A model generated the notes under the pieces. It saw nothing but the letters and a program-made list of their open reading frames with translations. It was not told the DNA's origin and did no database searches. A stretch of 64,000 nt of DNA. Origin: Lacticaseibacillus zhaodongensis. GTDB taxonomy: Bacteria > Bacillota > Bacilli > Lactobacillales > Lactobacillaceae. Location: contig NZ_BLBG01000007.1 in the NCBI RefSeq assembly GCF_009687905.1, forward strand, positions 35,550 through 99,549, in the 5' to 3' direction. How positions within the stretch are numbered: position 1 is the first letter of the stretch; every line of letters starts with the position of its first letter. The translations under genes were made by a program, and so were the position numbers. Of the stretch, positions 34,382-43,641 are shown piece after piece.

Positions 34382-35497
34382 ATGGAACTTTCAGTATCAT
34401 CAGTTTTATTTTCGGTAGCTGTGGCAAGCATCCTGATTGTGATCACGGACCTGATCTTACTCACTAAAGCGTCCTACAAGACCTTCCGGGTGGACTTCTT
34501 ATACGCGCTGATCATCATCTCTGCGTTGCGCCTGATTGTGCCAATCGGGTTTCTGCACACGAAGACGCTCACGTCCAAACACATCCTGCCAGTCTTCTAC
34601 GAATTCGGCCACCACCAGTTGACCATCGCCAAAGCCGCTCACGTATCAACTTTCAGGATCATGGCCGCCATTTGGATTGCCGGTAGTGTTGTCGCAGCCT
34701 TCCTATCGCTCCGGTCACTATTACGCTCACGCCGTTTAACGCAGACGTTAATGGCAACGGGGCAAAGAATCTATCCAGACAAAATTCCGGCTAGTGTTGC
34801 TGTGTATCGCATTCGCGCTAACTGTACGCCCTTCGTTAGTGGCGCGCGCCACCCCGTGATTTTCTTGCCTGACTTGAACCTATCTGCCGTAGAACGTGCA
34901 GACATTCTGCAGCACGAATACCAACACATTCGCAACCACGATATTCTGCAGAAAATAACCATGAGTTTGTTGGTTTGCGCCTACTGGTGGTTTCCCCTCG
35001 TCTACCTATTACGCAAGGAATTAGCAATCATCATTGAACTACACGTTGATGCCCAGGTTGTGAAGAACATGTCTGCAGAAAAGGGTACCGAGTATCTGGA
35101 GACGCTGCTGACAACCACCAAGAAATTGCGGAACAGCGCCCCGGAGCAAACCATTGCTTTTCCGAGTACCAGCGGCTTCGCAGACATCAACCACAATGTG
35201 TTACAGCGGCGAATTGAGTTTCTACTGGAGGATCACCAATTTCGCAGCACCAGCCTGCTACTAATTGCGATAATAATTGTGCTACCCTATGCGGCAAGCT
35301 CCGTCATCATTGAACCTGATTATGTTCAACCCGGCAGCGAAGCTAGTAAAACCTATGCAATCACTGACCGGTCAAATTCCTATATTTTGCACACAAAGGG
35401 ATTCTACTATCTGATTATCAACGGCCATAAGCTGGGTAAAGTAACCCAGCTGCACTCGCCAGCACTGAAGGGCATCCCAATTAGAAATAAACCTTAA
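34382..35497 (+). CDS. M56-family membrane metallopeptidase (BlaR1-like sensor)
   Basis: A 371-residue integral membrane protease: about three N-terminal helices, a cytoplasmic zinc protease domain with HEYQH in ILQHEYQHIRNHD (about residues 178-190), then a further helix and a short outward tail of about 70 residues. The penicillin-binding sensor domain of true BlaR1 is missing, so it is not a beta-lactam sensor of the classical kind; the short tail may sense another envelope signal. It follows blaI by 17 bases. Proteolytic inactivation of the BlaI-type partner is known for the family and inferred here. Confidence 0.88.
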   Translation: MELSVSSVLFSVAVASILIVITDLILLTKASYKTFRVDFLYALIIISALRLIVPIGFLHTKTLTSKHILPVFYEFGHHQLTIAKAAHVSTFRIMAAIWIAGSVVAAFLSLRSLLRSRRLTQTLMATGQRIYPDKIPASVAVYRIRANCTPFVSGARHPVIFLPDLNLSAVERADILQHEYQHIRNHDILQKITMSLLVCAYWWFPLVYLLRKELAIIIELHVDAQVVKNMSAEKGTEYLETLLTTTKKLRNSAPEQTIAFPSTSGFADINHNVLQRRIEFLLEDHQFRSTSLLLIAIIIVLPYAASSVIIEPDYVQPGSEASKTYAITDRSNSYILHTKGFYYLIINGHKLGKVTQLHSPALKGIPIRNKP

Positions 35498-35508
35498 TAT
35501 AGCTTTTT

Positions 35509-35534
35509 GAGGACTGTCCTAGTCCTCTTTTTTT
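35509..35534 (+). terminator. Terminator of the blaI-M56 operon
   Basis: GAGGACT/AGTCCTC with a 5-base loop, then seven T, 12 bases past the stop. Confidence 0.85.
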
Positions 35535-35540
35535 GCAACA

Positions 35541-35567
35541 AAAAACCTCCCGAGTATGCTCAGGAGG
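35541..35567 (-). terminator. Terminator of the signal peptidase gene
   Basis: On the minus strand CCTCCTGAG pairs with CTCGGGAGG (one mismatch) around CATA and is followed by at least five T. Confidence 0.8.
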
Positions 35568-35582
35568 TCCATCAAATGAATT

Positions 35583-36281
35583 CTAGTAAATTTTAAACTT
35601 GTTCAGTGGCCAGTAGCGCAACACCACTACCGACTGGATGTTCTGCTTCTTGATGAAGCCAAACGCGCGGCCGTCATGGGACACGTAACGGTTGTCCCCC
35701 ATCACGAAGTACGAACCCTTAGGCACTGTTGAGCGGTGCGTGCTGGCTTGCGTCTTGAGGTCAAAGTCGTTCGTAAACTTCATGTCGGAAACGTTCTGGC
35801 CGTAAATGGTGGCGTACTGCTGGAGCTCCTTGTTAATGAAGCTCTTCTTCAGGTACGGTTCCGCCTGCTGCTTGCCATTGACGTACAGCTTGTCGTTCTT
35901 GCTGGAGACCGTGTCCCCGGGCATCCCGATGACCCGCTTGATGTACAGCTCGTGATCCTTCAGGGGAACGACCTTACCGTTGTAGTAGAGGTTACCGTTG
36001 TGCTGACTAATATCGGCATCGGTGGCCCCATTCTTTTGCAAGAACTGCTGGCTCACCTTGTCCGGCGCGTAGAGAACAACGATTTCGTTGCGCTTGATCT
36101 GTTTATGGCGCAGTGAGAAGAGCCGATCTTTGTCCATCAGTCCCGGCTCCATTGACGGGCCAGACACTTGATCCTTGCTCAGAACAAAAGTCATCAGCCC
36201 CGCCGTGGCGGCGAATACCACCACGAACAATGCGACGAGTTCAACGATAAACTTCCAGTTACTCGTTTCTTTTTCTCTCAA
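35583..36281 (-). CDS. lepB: Type I signal peptidase
   Basis: A 232-residue Gram-positive signal peptidase I that removes signal peptides from exported proteins at the outer membrane face. One N-terminal helix (about residues 11-34) is followed by the catalytic Ser43 in SGPSMEP and the general base Lys114 in YIKRVIGMPGD; GDNRYVSHDGRAFG is the conserved box E. A roughly 30-residue insertion between boxes D and E is longer than in minimal enzymes. TTG is the start, with GGAGG eight bases upstream. Monocistronic with its own terminator. Confidence 0.95.
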   Translation of the reverse strand: MREKETSNWKFIVELVALFVVVFAATAGLMTFVLSKDQVSGPSMEPGLMDKDRLFSLRHKQIKRNEIVVLYAPDKVSQQFLQKNGATDADISQHNGNLYYNGKVVPLKDHELYIKRVIGMPGDTVSSKNDKLYVNGKQQAEPYLKKSFINKELQQYATIYGQNVSDMKFTNDFDLKTQASTHRSTVPKGSYFVMGDNRYVSHDGRAFGFIKKQNIQSVVVLRYWPLNKFKIY

Positions 36282-36395
36282 AATCTTGCCTCCATGCGGG
36301 TTATCTGTGCTGATAATACCATATTCAGCAGCGCTGACCCAATTGATTCTACGCCTTGACCCATAATTTAGCCATTACTTAGCGATTACGAATCA

Positions 36396-38207
36396 TTACA
36401 GGGTCGCGGCGTCCTGCTTCTTGTTGCCCCGCGCCCGCAGTGCGTAGAGGATGGTCGTGGTGTCGACAAGTTCTTGAAGCAATGCCCCCACCATTGCCGG
36501 AATCACGCCGAAGCTGGCGATCAGCATCAGCACGATACAAATCGCGATCCCGATCAGTACGGCTTCGCGGGCGATGCGCATCGTGTCGCGAGCAATCTTA
36601 ACGGCCGTCGCCACGTGGCCCAAGTCGTCACGCAAAATGACCACATCAGCCGACTCGCTGGCCGCCGTGGCGCCGTGTGCACCCATGGCGATCCCGGCGT
36701 CGGCAGCACTGAGAGACGGCGCATCGTTGACCCCATCCCCGACCATGATAACCGGGCGTTTGTCCTTAGGTACATCGCGCAGCACCTTGATTTTGCCCAC
36801 TGGCAGTTGTTCCGCGTAGACCTGATCGATGCCGACGGTCTGGCCAACACTTTCAGCAATCGGCTTGCGGTCACCACTGATCATCATCAAGTTGGCCACC
36901 CCCAATTCGTGCAGGTGGCTCATCGTTTCCTTAGCTTCCGGCCGGATGACATCGGCGAAGGCCACGTAACCAGCGTAGTGCTGATCAATATTCACGTACA
37001 CGGCCGTCACGTCAGTTTGCGGCTCAATGCCCGCAAATCTGGCGTTCCCGACGCGCACCGTGTGCCCTTGGACTTCAGCCTGCACCCCGCCACCAGTCTC
37101 TTCAGTAACATTCGTTGCGGGCGGCAGGTTCTGCGGCGCAGCCGCTTGCAGCGAGCGGGCGAGAACGTGCGCGGACTGGTGCTCGGCTGCGGCAGCCACC
37201 GTCAACAGTTCCTCCTTGGAGTAACCCGCGGCGGGCACGACATCCTTCACTTCCAGCACCCCGCGCGTGATGGTCCCGGTTTTATCGAAGGCTGCGGTCT
37301 TGGCGGCCGCCAGCTTCTCGATGACCGCCCCGGACTTCACAACGATGCCGGCACGGCTGCAGCGGCTCATCCCCGACACGAGCGCGATCGGGGCCGCCAA
37401 AATCAGCGGGCACGGCGAGGCCACGACCAGAACTTCAGCTAGCCGCACCGGGTTACCCGAAACCGCCCAAGCCACCCCAGCAATAATGTAGGAAACCAAT
37501 GTGAACGGCACGGCGTACCGGTCTGCCATCCGGACAAATGGGGCCGGTTTAGAGATGGATTCCTTAACTAGGGCAACGATTCCTTGGTACTGACTATCAG
37601 CCGCAGTCGCATCGGCCCGCACCGTCAGCGCGCCGGAGCCGTTAACGGTCCCCGACATGATTTTGGAACCCACTGTCTTGTCTAAAGGCCGGGACTCACC
37701 GGTCAGGCTGGATTCATCAACGCTACTACTACCGGTGAGGACGGTGCCGTCAACCGGGACCACTTCACCGGGCCGCACCAGCAGCTCGTCACCGACCACA
37801 ATGTCTTCCGCCTTCACGTCTTCGGTGTGGCCATCGCGTAGGCGGTGCGCCCGCGTTGGCGTTGCCGCCAGCAGACTGCGCAGCTCCCCGTTAGCCATGT
37901 GGGCCGCGTAATCTTCCAGCGCGTCCCCACCGGTCAGCATCAGCAGCACGATCAGCGCCGCCCAGTACTCGCCAACCGCCACGGTCGCAACCACGGCCGT
38001 AATTGCGAGCAGGTCGACCCCGAACTTGCCGGAGCGTAAGGTTTGCACCATGTCCCAGAACATGAGCAGGGCGAGCACGATGCTGATCCCGCTGATCAGC
38101 CAGCGGGCCCACAAGTGCTGTCCCAGGCCAAAAGCCAATATGAGCGCTACGATCCCAGTCGTTAATACCAGGATCAACCGCCAATACGTCTTGAATAATC
38201 GCTTCAT
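36396..38207 (-). CDS. P1B-type heavy-metal ATPase with SPC transmembrane motif
   Basis: A 603-residue metal-transporting ATPase. It lacks an N-terminal metal-binding domain. Landmarks are TGES (169-172), membrane metal motif SPCPLI (Ser264, Pro265, Cys266) in place of CPC, DKTGTITRG with Asp308, the SAHVLARSL form of the HP locus, and MVGDGVNDAPSL. An SPC motif is typical of the P1B-4 group, which exports Co2+, Fe2+ or sometimes Zn2+/Cd2+; metal specificity here is inference. GGGAGG precedes the ATG. The gene is alone, with no metal-responsive regulator next to it. Confidence 0.92.
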   Translation of the reverse strand: MKRLFKTYWRLILVLTTGIVALILAFGLGQHLWARWLISGISIVLALLMFWDMVQTLRSGKFGVDLLAITAVVATVAVGEYWAALIVLLMLTGGDALEDYAAHMANGELRSLLAATPTRAHRLRDGHTEDVKAEDIVVGDELLVRPGEVVPVDGTVLTGSSSVDESSLTGESRPLDKTVGSKIMSGTVNGSGALTVRADATAADSQYQGIVALVKESISKPAPFVRMADRYAVPFTLVSYIIAGVAWAVSGNPVRLAEVLVVASPCPLILAAPIALVSGMSRCSRAGIVVKSGAVIEKLAAAKTAAFDKTGTITRGVLEVKDVVPAAGYSKEELLTVAAAAEHQSAHVLARSLQAAAPQNLPPATNVTEETGGGVQAEVQGHTVRVGNARFAGIEPQTDVTAVYVNIDQHYAGYVAFADVIRPEAKETMSHLHELGVANLMMISGDRKPIAESVGQTVGIDQVYAEQLPVGKIKVLRDVPKDKRPVIMVGDGVNDAPSLSAADAGIAMGAHGATAASESADVVILRDDLGHVATAVKIARDTMRIAREAVLIGIAICIVLMLIASFGVIPAMVGALLQELVDTTTILYALRARGNKKQDAATL

Positions 38208-38448
38208 CGCAATTAACCTCCCTTACCCTTATGCCCGGTGACAATTGCATATCCGGCGCTTTTAGATGCTTTAGTCTAATTTTAACCTCTTCACGCGCTA
38301 ATTCCTAATTCGATATGAACCAAATCTGGAATTTTTTCTGCAAATGAACACAAAAAATCCACATTTACTCTCTAAAGTTTACAATGTGATATTGAAAGTA
38401 AATTCTGTGCCCTTATTAACAAATTGTTTTGGAGGAGAAAAAAGAATC

Positions 38449-39657
38449 GTGGCAAACGCACAAGCAAAGAAAAAGAAAAAGCCCTACCTATATGAGGTGG
38501 ACCTGATGCGGGTCATCTTCATCTTCGGAGTCCTGGCCAATCACGCCACCACCGCCGTCACCACGCCGATGAAGACGGATTCCGTTCCTTACATAATCAT
38601 GCTGGCATCGCACCTCATCCTGCACTTCACGCGGATGGGCTTCATGTTTATCTCCGGCTTGGTCCTATTTCTGCAATATTATCACCGTAAAAACAACAGC
38701 TGGCCGGCATTTTGGGTAAAGCGCTACAAGGGTTCAGGGATTCCCTACGTGCTGTGGAACTGCATCTACACCCTCTTCGTCGCCGTTGCTGCCCAGCAAA
38801 CGCTGACCATGACGCAGTGGGGCCAGCAGGTCTGGCAGCACCTACTCCACGCGGACGGCTTCTACATGTACTACCTGCTAGTCATGTTCCAGCTGTACCT
38901 GATTTTTCCACTTCTGGTCAAGCTGTTCAAAAGTCTGAAAACCACGCGTAACCACCTCTGGCTGCTCGGAATCAGTGCCCTGGTGCAATTACTGTTCCTA
39001 TTTTGGGCGAAATATCGCTTCCCATATATCGACCACACCGGCTGGCCCTACATGTTTGCCAACTACGGTAACTTTATCGGTTCTTACCAGTTCTACTTCC
39101 TCGGCGGGGCCTTCGTCTCCATTCACTACCAGGAGACCATCGCCTTCCTGCGTAAGCACCACCGCGCAATTTACTGGCTCACGGCGCTGCTCGCTGTCGG
39201 CACCCAGGGCCTGTACCAGTTCAACGTGAAGGTCCTCGGGCTCACCCGGCACTACGCCGAGCTCATTCACCAGCCCTACCTCTTCGTTTACGCCACAATG
39301 ATGGTACTCACCGTGTTCCTGCTCAGCCTAGAATACGCCAAGCGCCGCACCCGGCCGCACTGGCAGTGGTTCGCCAAGTTCGTGGCCCTGTCGTCCAAAA
39401 TTTCCTTTGGGATTTACTTAGGGCAGACCGTTGCCCTCACCTTCGTCACCAAGTGGCTCAGCCTGCAGCATTTTGGTGACTGGCAGCTACTATTCATGGC
39501 CCCAGTGGTTTACTTGGTCGCCCTAGGCTTTACCTGGCTAATGTGCTTCTTCTTCTACAAGGTCCCACCATTCGGCATCCTGATTGGCCGGCCCCAAGGA
39601 GTTATCAAACGGATTCTTAAACAACTAAGCAAGAAAGAGGTTCCCGAAAATGACTAG
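38449..39657 (+). CDS. Membrane acyltransferase, acyltransferase-3 family
   Basis: A 402-residue polytopic protein with about ten membrane helices and the family signature near the N-terminus (LMRVIFIFGVLANHATTAV: Arg and His about ten residues apart). AT3 proteins move acyl groups across or at the membrane onto sugars or polymers, as in OafA, OatA and WecH. A basic leader (AKKKKKPYLY) precedes the first helix. GTG 38449 with GGAGGAG ahead is preferred over an ATG at 38344 that lacks a ribosome site. It overlaps the AMP-ligase gene by 8 bases, implying co-function. Confidence 0.88.
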   Translation: MANAQAKKKKKPYLYEVDLMRVIFIFGVLANHATTAVTTPMKTDSVPYIIMLASHLILHFTRMGFMFISGLVLFLQYYHRKNNSWPAFWVKRYKGSGIPYVLWNCIYTLFVAVAAQQTLTMTQWGQQVWQHLLHADGFYMYYLLVMFQLYLIFPLLVKLFKSLKTTRNHLWLLGISALVQLLFLFWAKYRFPYIDHTGWPYMFANYGNFIGSYQFYFLGGAFVSIHYQETIAFLRKHHRAIYWLTALLAVGTQGLYQFNVKVLGLTRHYAELIHQPYLFVYATMMVLTVFLLSLEYAKRRTRPHWQWFAKFVALSSKISFGIYLGQTVALTFVTKWLSLQHFGDWQLLFMAPVVYLVALGFTWLMCFFFYKVPPFGILIGRPQGVIKRILKQLSKKEVPEND

Positions 39658-41170
39658 ATTGACTGATGAATTACATGCAGAGCTCACAAGGCGCGGTTTC
39701 GACCGGGTCGTTAAGGACGAGGAGCGCGGCCAGTGGTTCACTGGCGCCGACATCGAGCACGACGTTAGACTCCTGACCCAAGCTTTGCGGGCCGCGAACA
39801 TTGGCCGCGATGACGTGGTGTTCATGTCCCTGCAAAACTCCGCCGTCTACCTGCCGATCAACCAGGCCCTCTGGTACATGGGCGCAACGATCCACCCCAT
39901 TGCCCCATCAACTGGTAACGACGGCCTGGTCGCTGACTTCGAGGAGTTCAACTACCCGGCAATGTTGCTGGACGCAGCCCGCGCCGCGGCTTTTGACCGG
40001 TTCGACTACATCAAGCAGACCAAACTGGACGGTCTATTAACGTTCCCCGGGTTAATTTTGCTGCAAAACACCCGGCACTCGCAGCCGGCGAGCCACGCTG
40101 AACCGACTGAAGAAACGCTTGGCATGATTCTGAACACCTCTGGCACTACCGGCAAGCCGAAGCGCGTCGGGCTGACCCACAAAATGATGATCATCGCCGC
40201 CCACGACGACCTGGAAAGCCACGAGCTGGTGCCGAGTGACACCGTCTTGATCGTGATGCCGATGTTCCACATCAACGCCCAGCTCGTCCTGGTGCTCTCG
40301 AGCTTCCTGGCCGGGGGCAAAATGGTCATCGCCCCGAAGTTTTCGGCCCGCAAGTTCTGGCCCGAAATTCTGGACAACGACGTCACCTGGTCCTCAGTTG
40401 TGCCGACTATCGTTACGATTTTGCTCAAGAACGAGCGGGCCAACGCGGCGTTTCGGCCCGAGCACAAGCTGCGCTTCATTCGCTGCGCGTCCAGCATGCT
40501 GACGCTGGGCCACCACCGCGAATTCGTCGAGCGTTTCGGTGTGCCGATTCTGGAAGGTTACGGCATGACCGAATCCTGCAGCCAGTGCACCCTGAACCCG
40601 CTGCGCGCAATCAAGCGCGGGTCCGCGGGCAAGCCTTACAAGACCGATGTGGCCATTGTTAGTGGCGACCGCTTCGTGCAGACCCCCGACGTCCACGGCC
40701 AAATTGCTGTTCGCGGCGACCACGTCATCACCCACTACCTCGACCCCCACCCTGACGCCTTCAAGGACGGCTGGCTGCTGACCGGCGACTTGGGCCACTT
40801 CGACAAGGATGGCTACCTCTTCGTTGAGGGCCGCTCCAAGGACATCATCAACCACGGCGGCGAGAAGGTCAGTCCGGCCCACGTTGCCAATGTCATTGAG
40901 GAACTGGATTTTGTCCGCAACGTGACCGTTGTCCCCGTGCCCGACGAAATCTACGGCGAAGCAGTCGCGGCCGCGGTCATTGACGGCAGTCAGGACCCAG
41001 CAGTCCACGCCGAGCACCGCGCCGCAATCAAACAGATTACGGAAGAGAAGTTGGCCAAGTACGAGCGGCCGACTCAGGTGTACTTCGTGGACGCATTCCC
41101 ACTGAATCCAACTGGCAAAATTTTGCGGCCCCAGCTGAGCAAAATCGTCACGGCGATGAGCGAGAACTAG
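39650..41170 (+). CDS. AMP-forming acyl-CoA synthetase/ligase
   Basis: A 506-residue ANL-superfamily adenylating enzyme. ATP-binding motif TSGTTGKPK (residues 163-171), the YGMTESCSQC motif, LTGDLGHFDKDGYLFVEGRSKD with the hinge, and the C-terminal catalytic lysine Lys490 in NPTGKILRP are all present. It activates a carboxylic acid as an acyl-adenylate and transfers it to CoA or a carrier thiol. No acyl carrier protein is encoded nearby. Because its start lies inside the acyltransferase gene, it may supply that enzyme with activated acyl groups, much as DltA feeds DltB; the comparison is inference and the acid is unknown. Confidence 0.9.
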   Translation: MTRLTDELHAELTRRGFDRVVKDEERGQWFTGADIEHDVRLLTQALRAANIGRDDVVFMSLQNSAVYLPINQALWYMGATIHPIAPSTGNDGLVADFEEFNYPAMLLDAARAAAFDRFDYIKQTKLDGLLTFPGLILLQNTRHSQPASHAEPTEETLGMILNTSGTTGKPKRVGLTHKMMIIAAHDDLESHELVPSDTVLIVMPMFHINAQLVLVLSSFLAGGKMVIAPKFSARKFWPEILDNDVTWSSVVPTIVTILLKNERANAAFRPEHKLRFIRCASSMLTLGHHREFVERFGVPILEGYGMTESCSQCTLNPLRAIKRGSAGKPYKTDVAIVSGDRFVQTPDVHGQIAVRGDHVITHYLDPHPDAFKDGWLLTGDLGHFDKDGYLFVEGRSKDIINHGGEKVSPAHVANVIEELDFVRNVTVVPVPDEIYGEAVAAAVIDGSQDPAVHAEHRAAIKQITEEKLAKYERPTQVYFVDAFPLNPTGKILRPQLSKIVTAMSEN

Positions 41171-41179
41171 GAGAAAGAC

Positions 41180-42148
41180 ATGGGCAAATACTTCAAACGC
41201 GCTTTTTACACCATCTTCCTGCTCTTCATTGCCGGCGTCGCCATTTGGGGCTACACCCTGACCAAATCTAAGGGCGACAAGGGACTAGAAACCATTACGA
41301 TTGGTTACCAGGCTGGGGACCCGATCGATATTTCGAAAGCCCACGGGCAACTCGTCAAGAAGATGGCCGCCAAAGGTTACCGCATCGTCTTCAAGGAATT
41401 CCAAAACGGTGCGGCGGAAATGGAAGCCATGTCGTCCGGAACGATTGATTTTGCCCGCACCGGGGACACACCGCCAGTGACCGCCGCCGCCAACGGGACC
41501 AAGCTGTCACTGGTTGCGGCCGGTTCGTCCAAGTCCAATGGTAGTGGGCTCGTCGTCAAGAAGAACAGCTCCATTAAGGCAATCAAGGACCTCAAGGGAA
41601 AGAAAATTGCCTACACCACCAACACTAGCTCCCAATACATGGTGCTGAAGGTCCTGAAGCAGGCGGGTCTGTCCACGAACGATGTGAAGTTGATGGACAT
41701 GTCCCAGTCGGCCGCAGCAGTGGCTTTTGCCAAGGGGAAGGTCGACGCCTGGGCCAACTGGGATCCGTCCACCGCACAGGCTGAGCTCACCTACAAAGGC
41801 CGCATGCTCGTTAACGGGACCAAGGTCGATGTGAACAACCGCGACGTCCTGATTTCCGGCCAGTACGCCAGCAACCATAAAACCGCGACCCAGCTGCTGA
41901 TTCAGTACCTCAGTGAGGACATGGATTGGGCCAACACGCACAAGAGCAAGCTGGTGACCTTAATGAGCAAGAAACTCAAGCTCTCGAAGGCGGTCGTTTC
42001 GCGGATGGTCAACCGGCGGATCTACAAGTTCAGCGCCATGACGACCGAAACGACTAATGAGGAACAAGCCATCGCGGACCTGCTTTACCAAGAGGGCATC
42101 ACCAAGAAGCACATCACGATGAGCGATTATGTGCTGAACCTGAACTAA
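41180..42148 (+). CDS. SsuA/NMT1-like substrate-binding protein with membrane anchor
   Basis: A 322-residue periplasmic-binding-protein fold of the aliphatic sulfonate/taurine/NMT1 type: ITIGYQAGDPIDISKAHGQL, the FQNGAAEMEAMSSGTIDFARTGDTPP first lobe, VKKNSSIKAIKDLKGKKIAY hinge and DAWANWDPSTAQAEL. The N-terminus has a single helix (about residues 9-27) but no lipobox Cys, so it is probably held by an uncleaved anchor. No permease or ATPase gene accompanies it; instead it follows the AMP-ligase by 9 bases. It may present or sense a ligand for the acyltransferase pair (inference). Confidence 0.85.
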   Translation: MGKYFKRAFYTIFLLFIAGVAIWGYTLTKSKGDKGLETITIGYQAGDPIDISKAHGQLVKKMAAKGYRIVFKEFQNGAAEMEAMSSGTIDFARTGDTPPVTAAANGTKLSLVAAGSSKSNGSGLVVKKNSSIKAIKDLKGKKIAYTTNTSSQYMVLKVLKQAGLSTNDVKLMDMSQSAAAVAFAKGKVDAWANWDPSTAQAELTYKGRMLVNGTKVDVNNRDVLISGQYASNHKTATQLLIQYLSEDMDWANTHKSKLVTLMSKKLKLSKAVVSRMVNRRIYKFSAMTTETTNEEQAIADLLYQEGITKKHITMSDYVLNLN

Positions 42149-42166
42149 AGGCATTTACACACTAAT

Positions 42167-42202
42167 AAGGAGGTAGGGTCGCAGTCGACCCTACCTCCTT
42201 TT
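42167..42202 (+). terminator. Terminator of the acyltransferase operon
   Basis: A perfect 15-bp stem (AAGGAGGTAGGGTCG with its complement) and a 3-base loop, followed by TT(T)T. Confidence 0.85.
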
Positions 42203-42210
42203 AGTTAACC

Positions 42211-43296
42211 CTAGTTTGCTGATTGCAACACGCGCCCCACTTGGTTCGCCGTGTACTCCAAGTTTGCGGCCGTGTGCATTAACATTTCGGCATGGCTTTC
42301 ATCCCCGCGGCCAATGGTAAATGCCGCAGTGATGCCTAGCTGTTGCACTCCCGCGTGGTCAACCGCACCGCACAGGGCGATGATTGGCGCCTGACTGTTT
42401 ACGGCCACCGCATGCTGCTTGATACCACTGATTACCTTACCCGCCGCAGATTGACCGTCCAGCTTACCTTCGCCCGTCAAAATGTAATCTGCCCGCTGCA
42501 GCTCAGTATCTGCGTGCAGCACATCAAGAACATAGTCGATTCCCGGAACGATCTGCCCGTGCAGCGGCCCGGCAATGGCGGCACCCAAGCCACCGGCAGC
42601 ACCGGCGCCATGAACCACGCGGGTGGCGGCAGGATAGATTCGGGTCAACTGCGCATCCAGCCAGTCCTGCTGCGCCGTAGTCAGTCCCTTTTGCGGGCCG
42701 AAAACGTGGGCGGCACCGTGCGCACCGGTCAGGGGGTTTGTGACATCGGCCAGAGCCGTCACGGTCATACCAATGTCAGGACCAGCAGTCAGGGCCGTCA
42801 CATCCGGCAAGCAATCGGGCGTAAACGGCCGTTTGCTGCCAACCTGCCAGCCCAGCGCCTGCAGCATCCCCAAGCCGCCGTCACTCGTTGCGGAACCACC
42901 AAGGGCAATTACTGCATGGCGTGCACCATTGCCGCGCGCTGCAAGCAACAGCTCCCCAATTCCGTAGGTGCTGAGCTGGAGCGGTTCAGCATTGCCAACG
43001 TAATCAGCAAAGCCCACCACGTCCGCTGCCTGAATGAAGGCGGTCTGGGTACTAACCTGCAGGTAATACGGAGCGTTAATGGCTCTGCCGTCTGCACCTG
43101 TCACGGTGGTCATGACCTTTTGCAACTGCAGCGGTTTCTGCAAATTAATGATTGTATTCTCGCCGCCATCGCCGACCGGCAGCTGCACGATGGTCGCGCT
43201 TGGCATCGCGGTAGCAATTCCCCGCGCCATTGCCGCCGCTACATCAACCGCGGCTAAACTCCCCTTGAACGAATCTGGCATGATCAGTATGCGCAT
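42211..43296 (-). CDS. Glycerate kinase (GarK/GlxK family)
   Basis: A 361-residue enzyme of the glycerate kinase type 1 family that phosphorylates D-glycerate. It starts with the hallmark MRILIMPDSFKGSLAAVDVA, followed by LPVGDGGENT, the glycine-rich ALGGSATSDGGLGML loop, GAAGGLGAAI and ILTGEGKLDGQSAAGK. The ATG at 43296 was chosen since the family begins at this strand and GGGGG lies ahead; an in-frame start farther upstream would add 25 residues with no similarity. It is monocistronic; no glycerate permease or CdaR-type regulator is nearby. Confidence 0.93.
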   Translation of the reverse strand: MRILIMPDSFKGSLAAVDVAAAMARGIATAMPSATIVQLPVGDGGENTIINLQKPLQLQKVMTTVTGADGRAINAPYYLQVSTQTAFIQAADVVGFADYVGNAEPLQLSTYGIGELLLAARGNGARHAVIALGGSATSDGGLGMLQALGWQVGSKRPFTPDCLPDVTALTAGPDIGMTVTALADVTNPLTGAHGAAHVFGPQKGLTTAQQDWLDAQLTRIYPAATRVVHGAGAAGGLGAAIAGPLHGQIVPGIDYVLDVLHADTELQRADYILTGEGKLDGQSAAGKVISGIKQHAVAVNSQAPIIALCGAVDHAGVQQLGITAAFTIGRGDESHAEMLMHTAANLEYTANQVGRVLQSAN

Positions 43297-43606
43297 TTTG
43301 TGTGCCCCCATTAGTTGTCTGCTTCGTACCAATTGTAACGCCGCTCCGAATCCCACCGCCAGCGCTTGCACTTTTCAGCAAAACATAACGCAAGTGGCCC
43401 CCTGAAATTTTGCCAAGTACCTGCTTATGATTAAAAAAGTAGTTTGTAACAAACGGACATATTTGTAAGCGCCTAATACGTCTGTAAGATGACACGCAAT
43501 GATTTTGCTGCGGCTTTTAGAACTTAATTATAAAAAACATTTGTTAGTTAAACCGTGCTTGGCCCCTTTAAAATAGAAAAAGCGGTTGCCGTTGCCGTTA
43601 TTTAAC
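43297..43606. other. Intergenic region between divergent genes
   Basis: About 310 bases, GC-rich near the glycerate kinase and AT-rich toward the secreted protein gene. TGTAA recurs three times (about 43449, 43464, 43481). Nothing coding is supported. Confidence 0.4.
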
Positions 43607-43641
43607 GTCTGTGACTAAAAAAGTTTTACTTTTTTACAGAC
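43607..43641 (+). promoter_or_regulatory. Nested inverted repeat upstream of the secreted FIVAR gene
   Basis: GTCTGT (43607-43612) and ACAGAC (43636-43641) enclose a second pair, AAAAAAG and CTTTTTT. It ends 19 bases before TATAAT (43661-43666), where the -35 hexamer is poor, so an activator site is plausible. No rightward gene precedes it, which argues against a terminator. Confidence 0.45.

Noticed and set aside
34382..35497. Classical beta-lactam sensor BlaR1
   Set aside because: The C-terminal penicillin-binding domain is absent; only the M56 protease part and a short tail are present.
41180..42148. Nutrient uptake binding protein for sulfonates
   Set aside because: No cognate permease or ATPase gene is adjacent, there is no lipobox, and it is operonic with acyltransferase and ligase genes.
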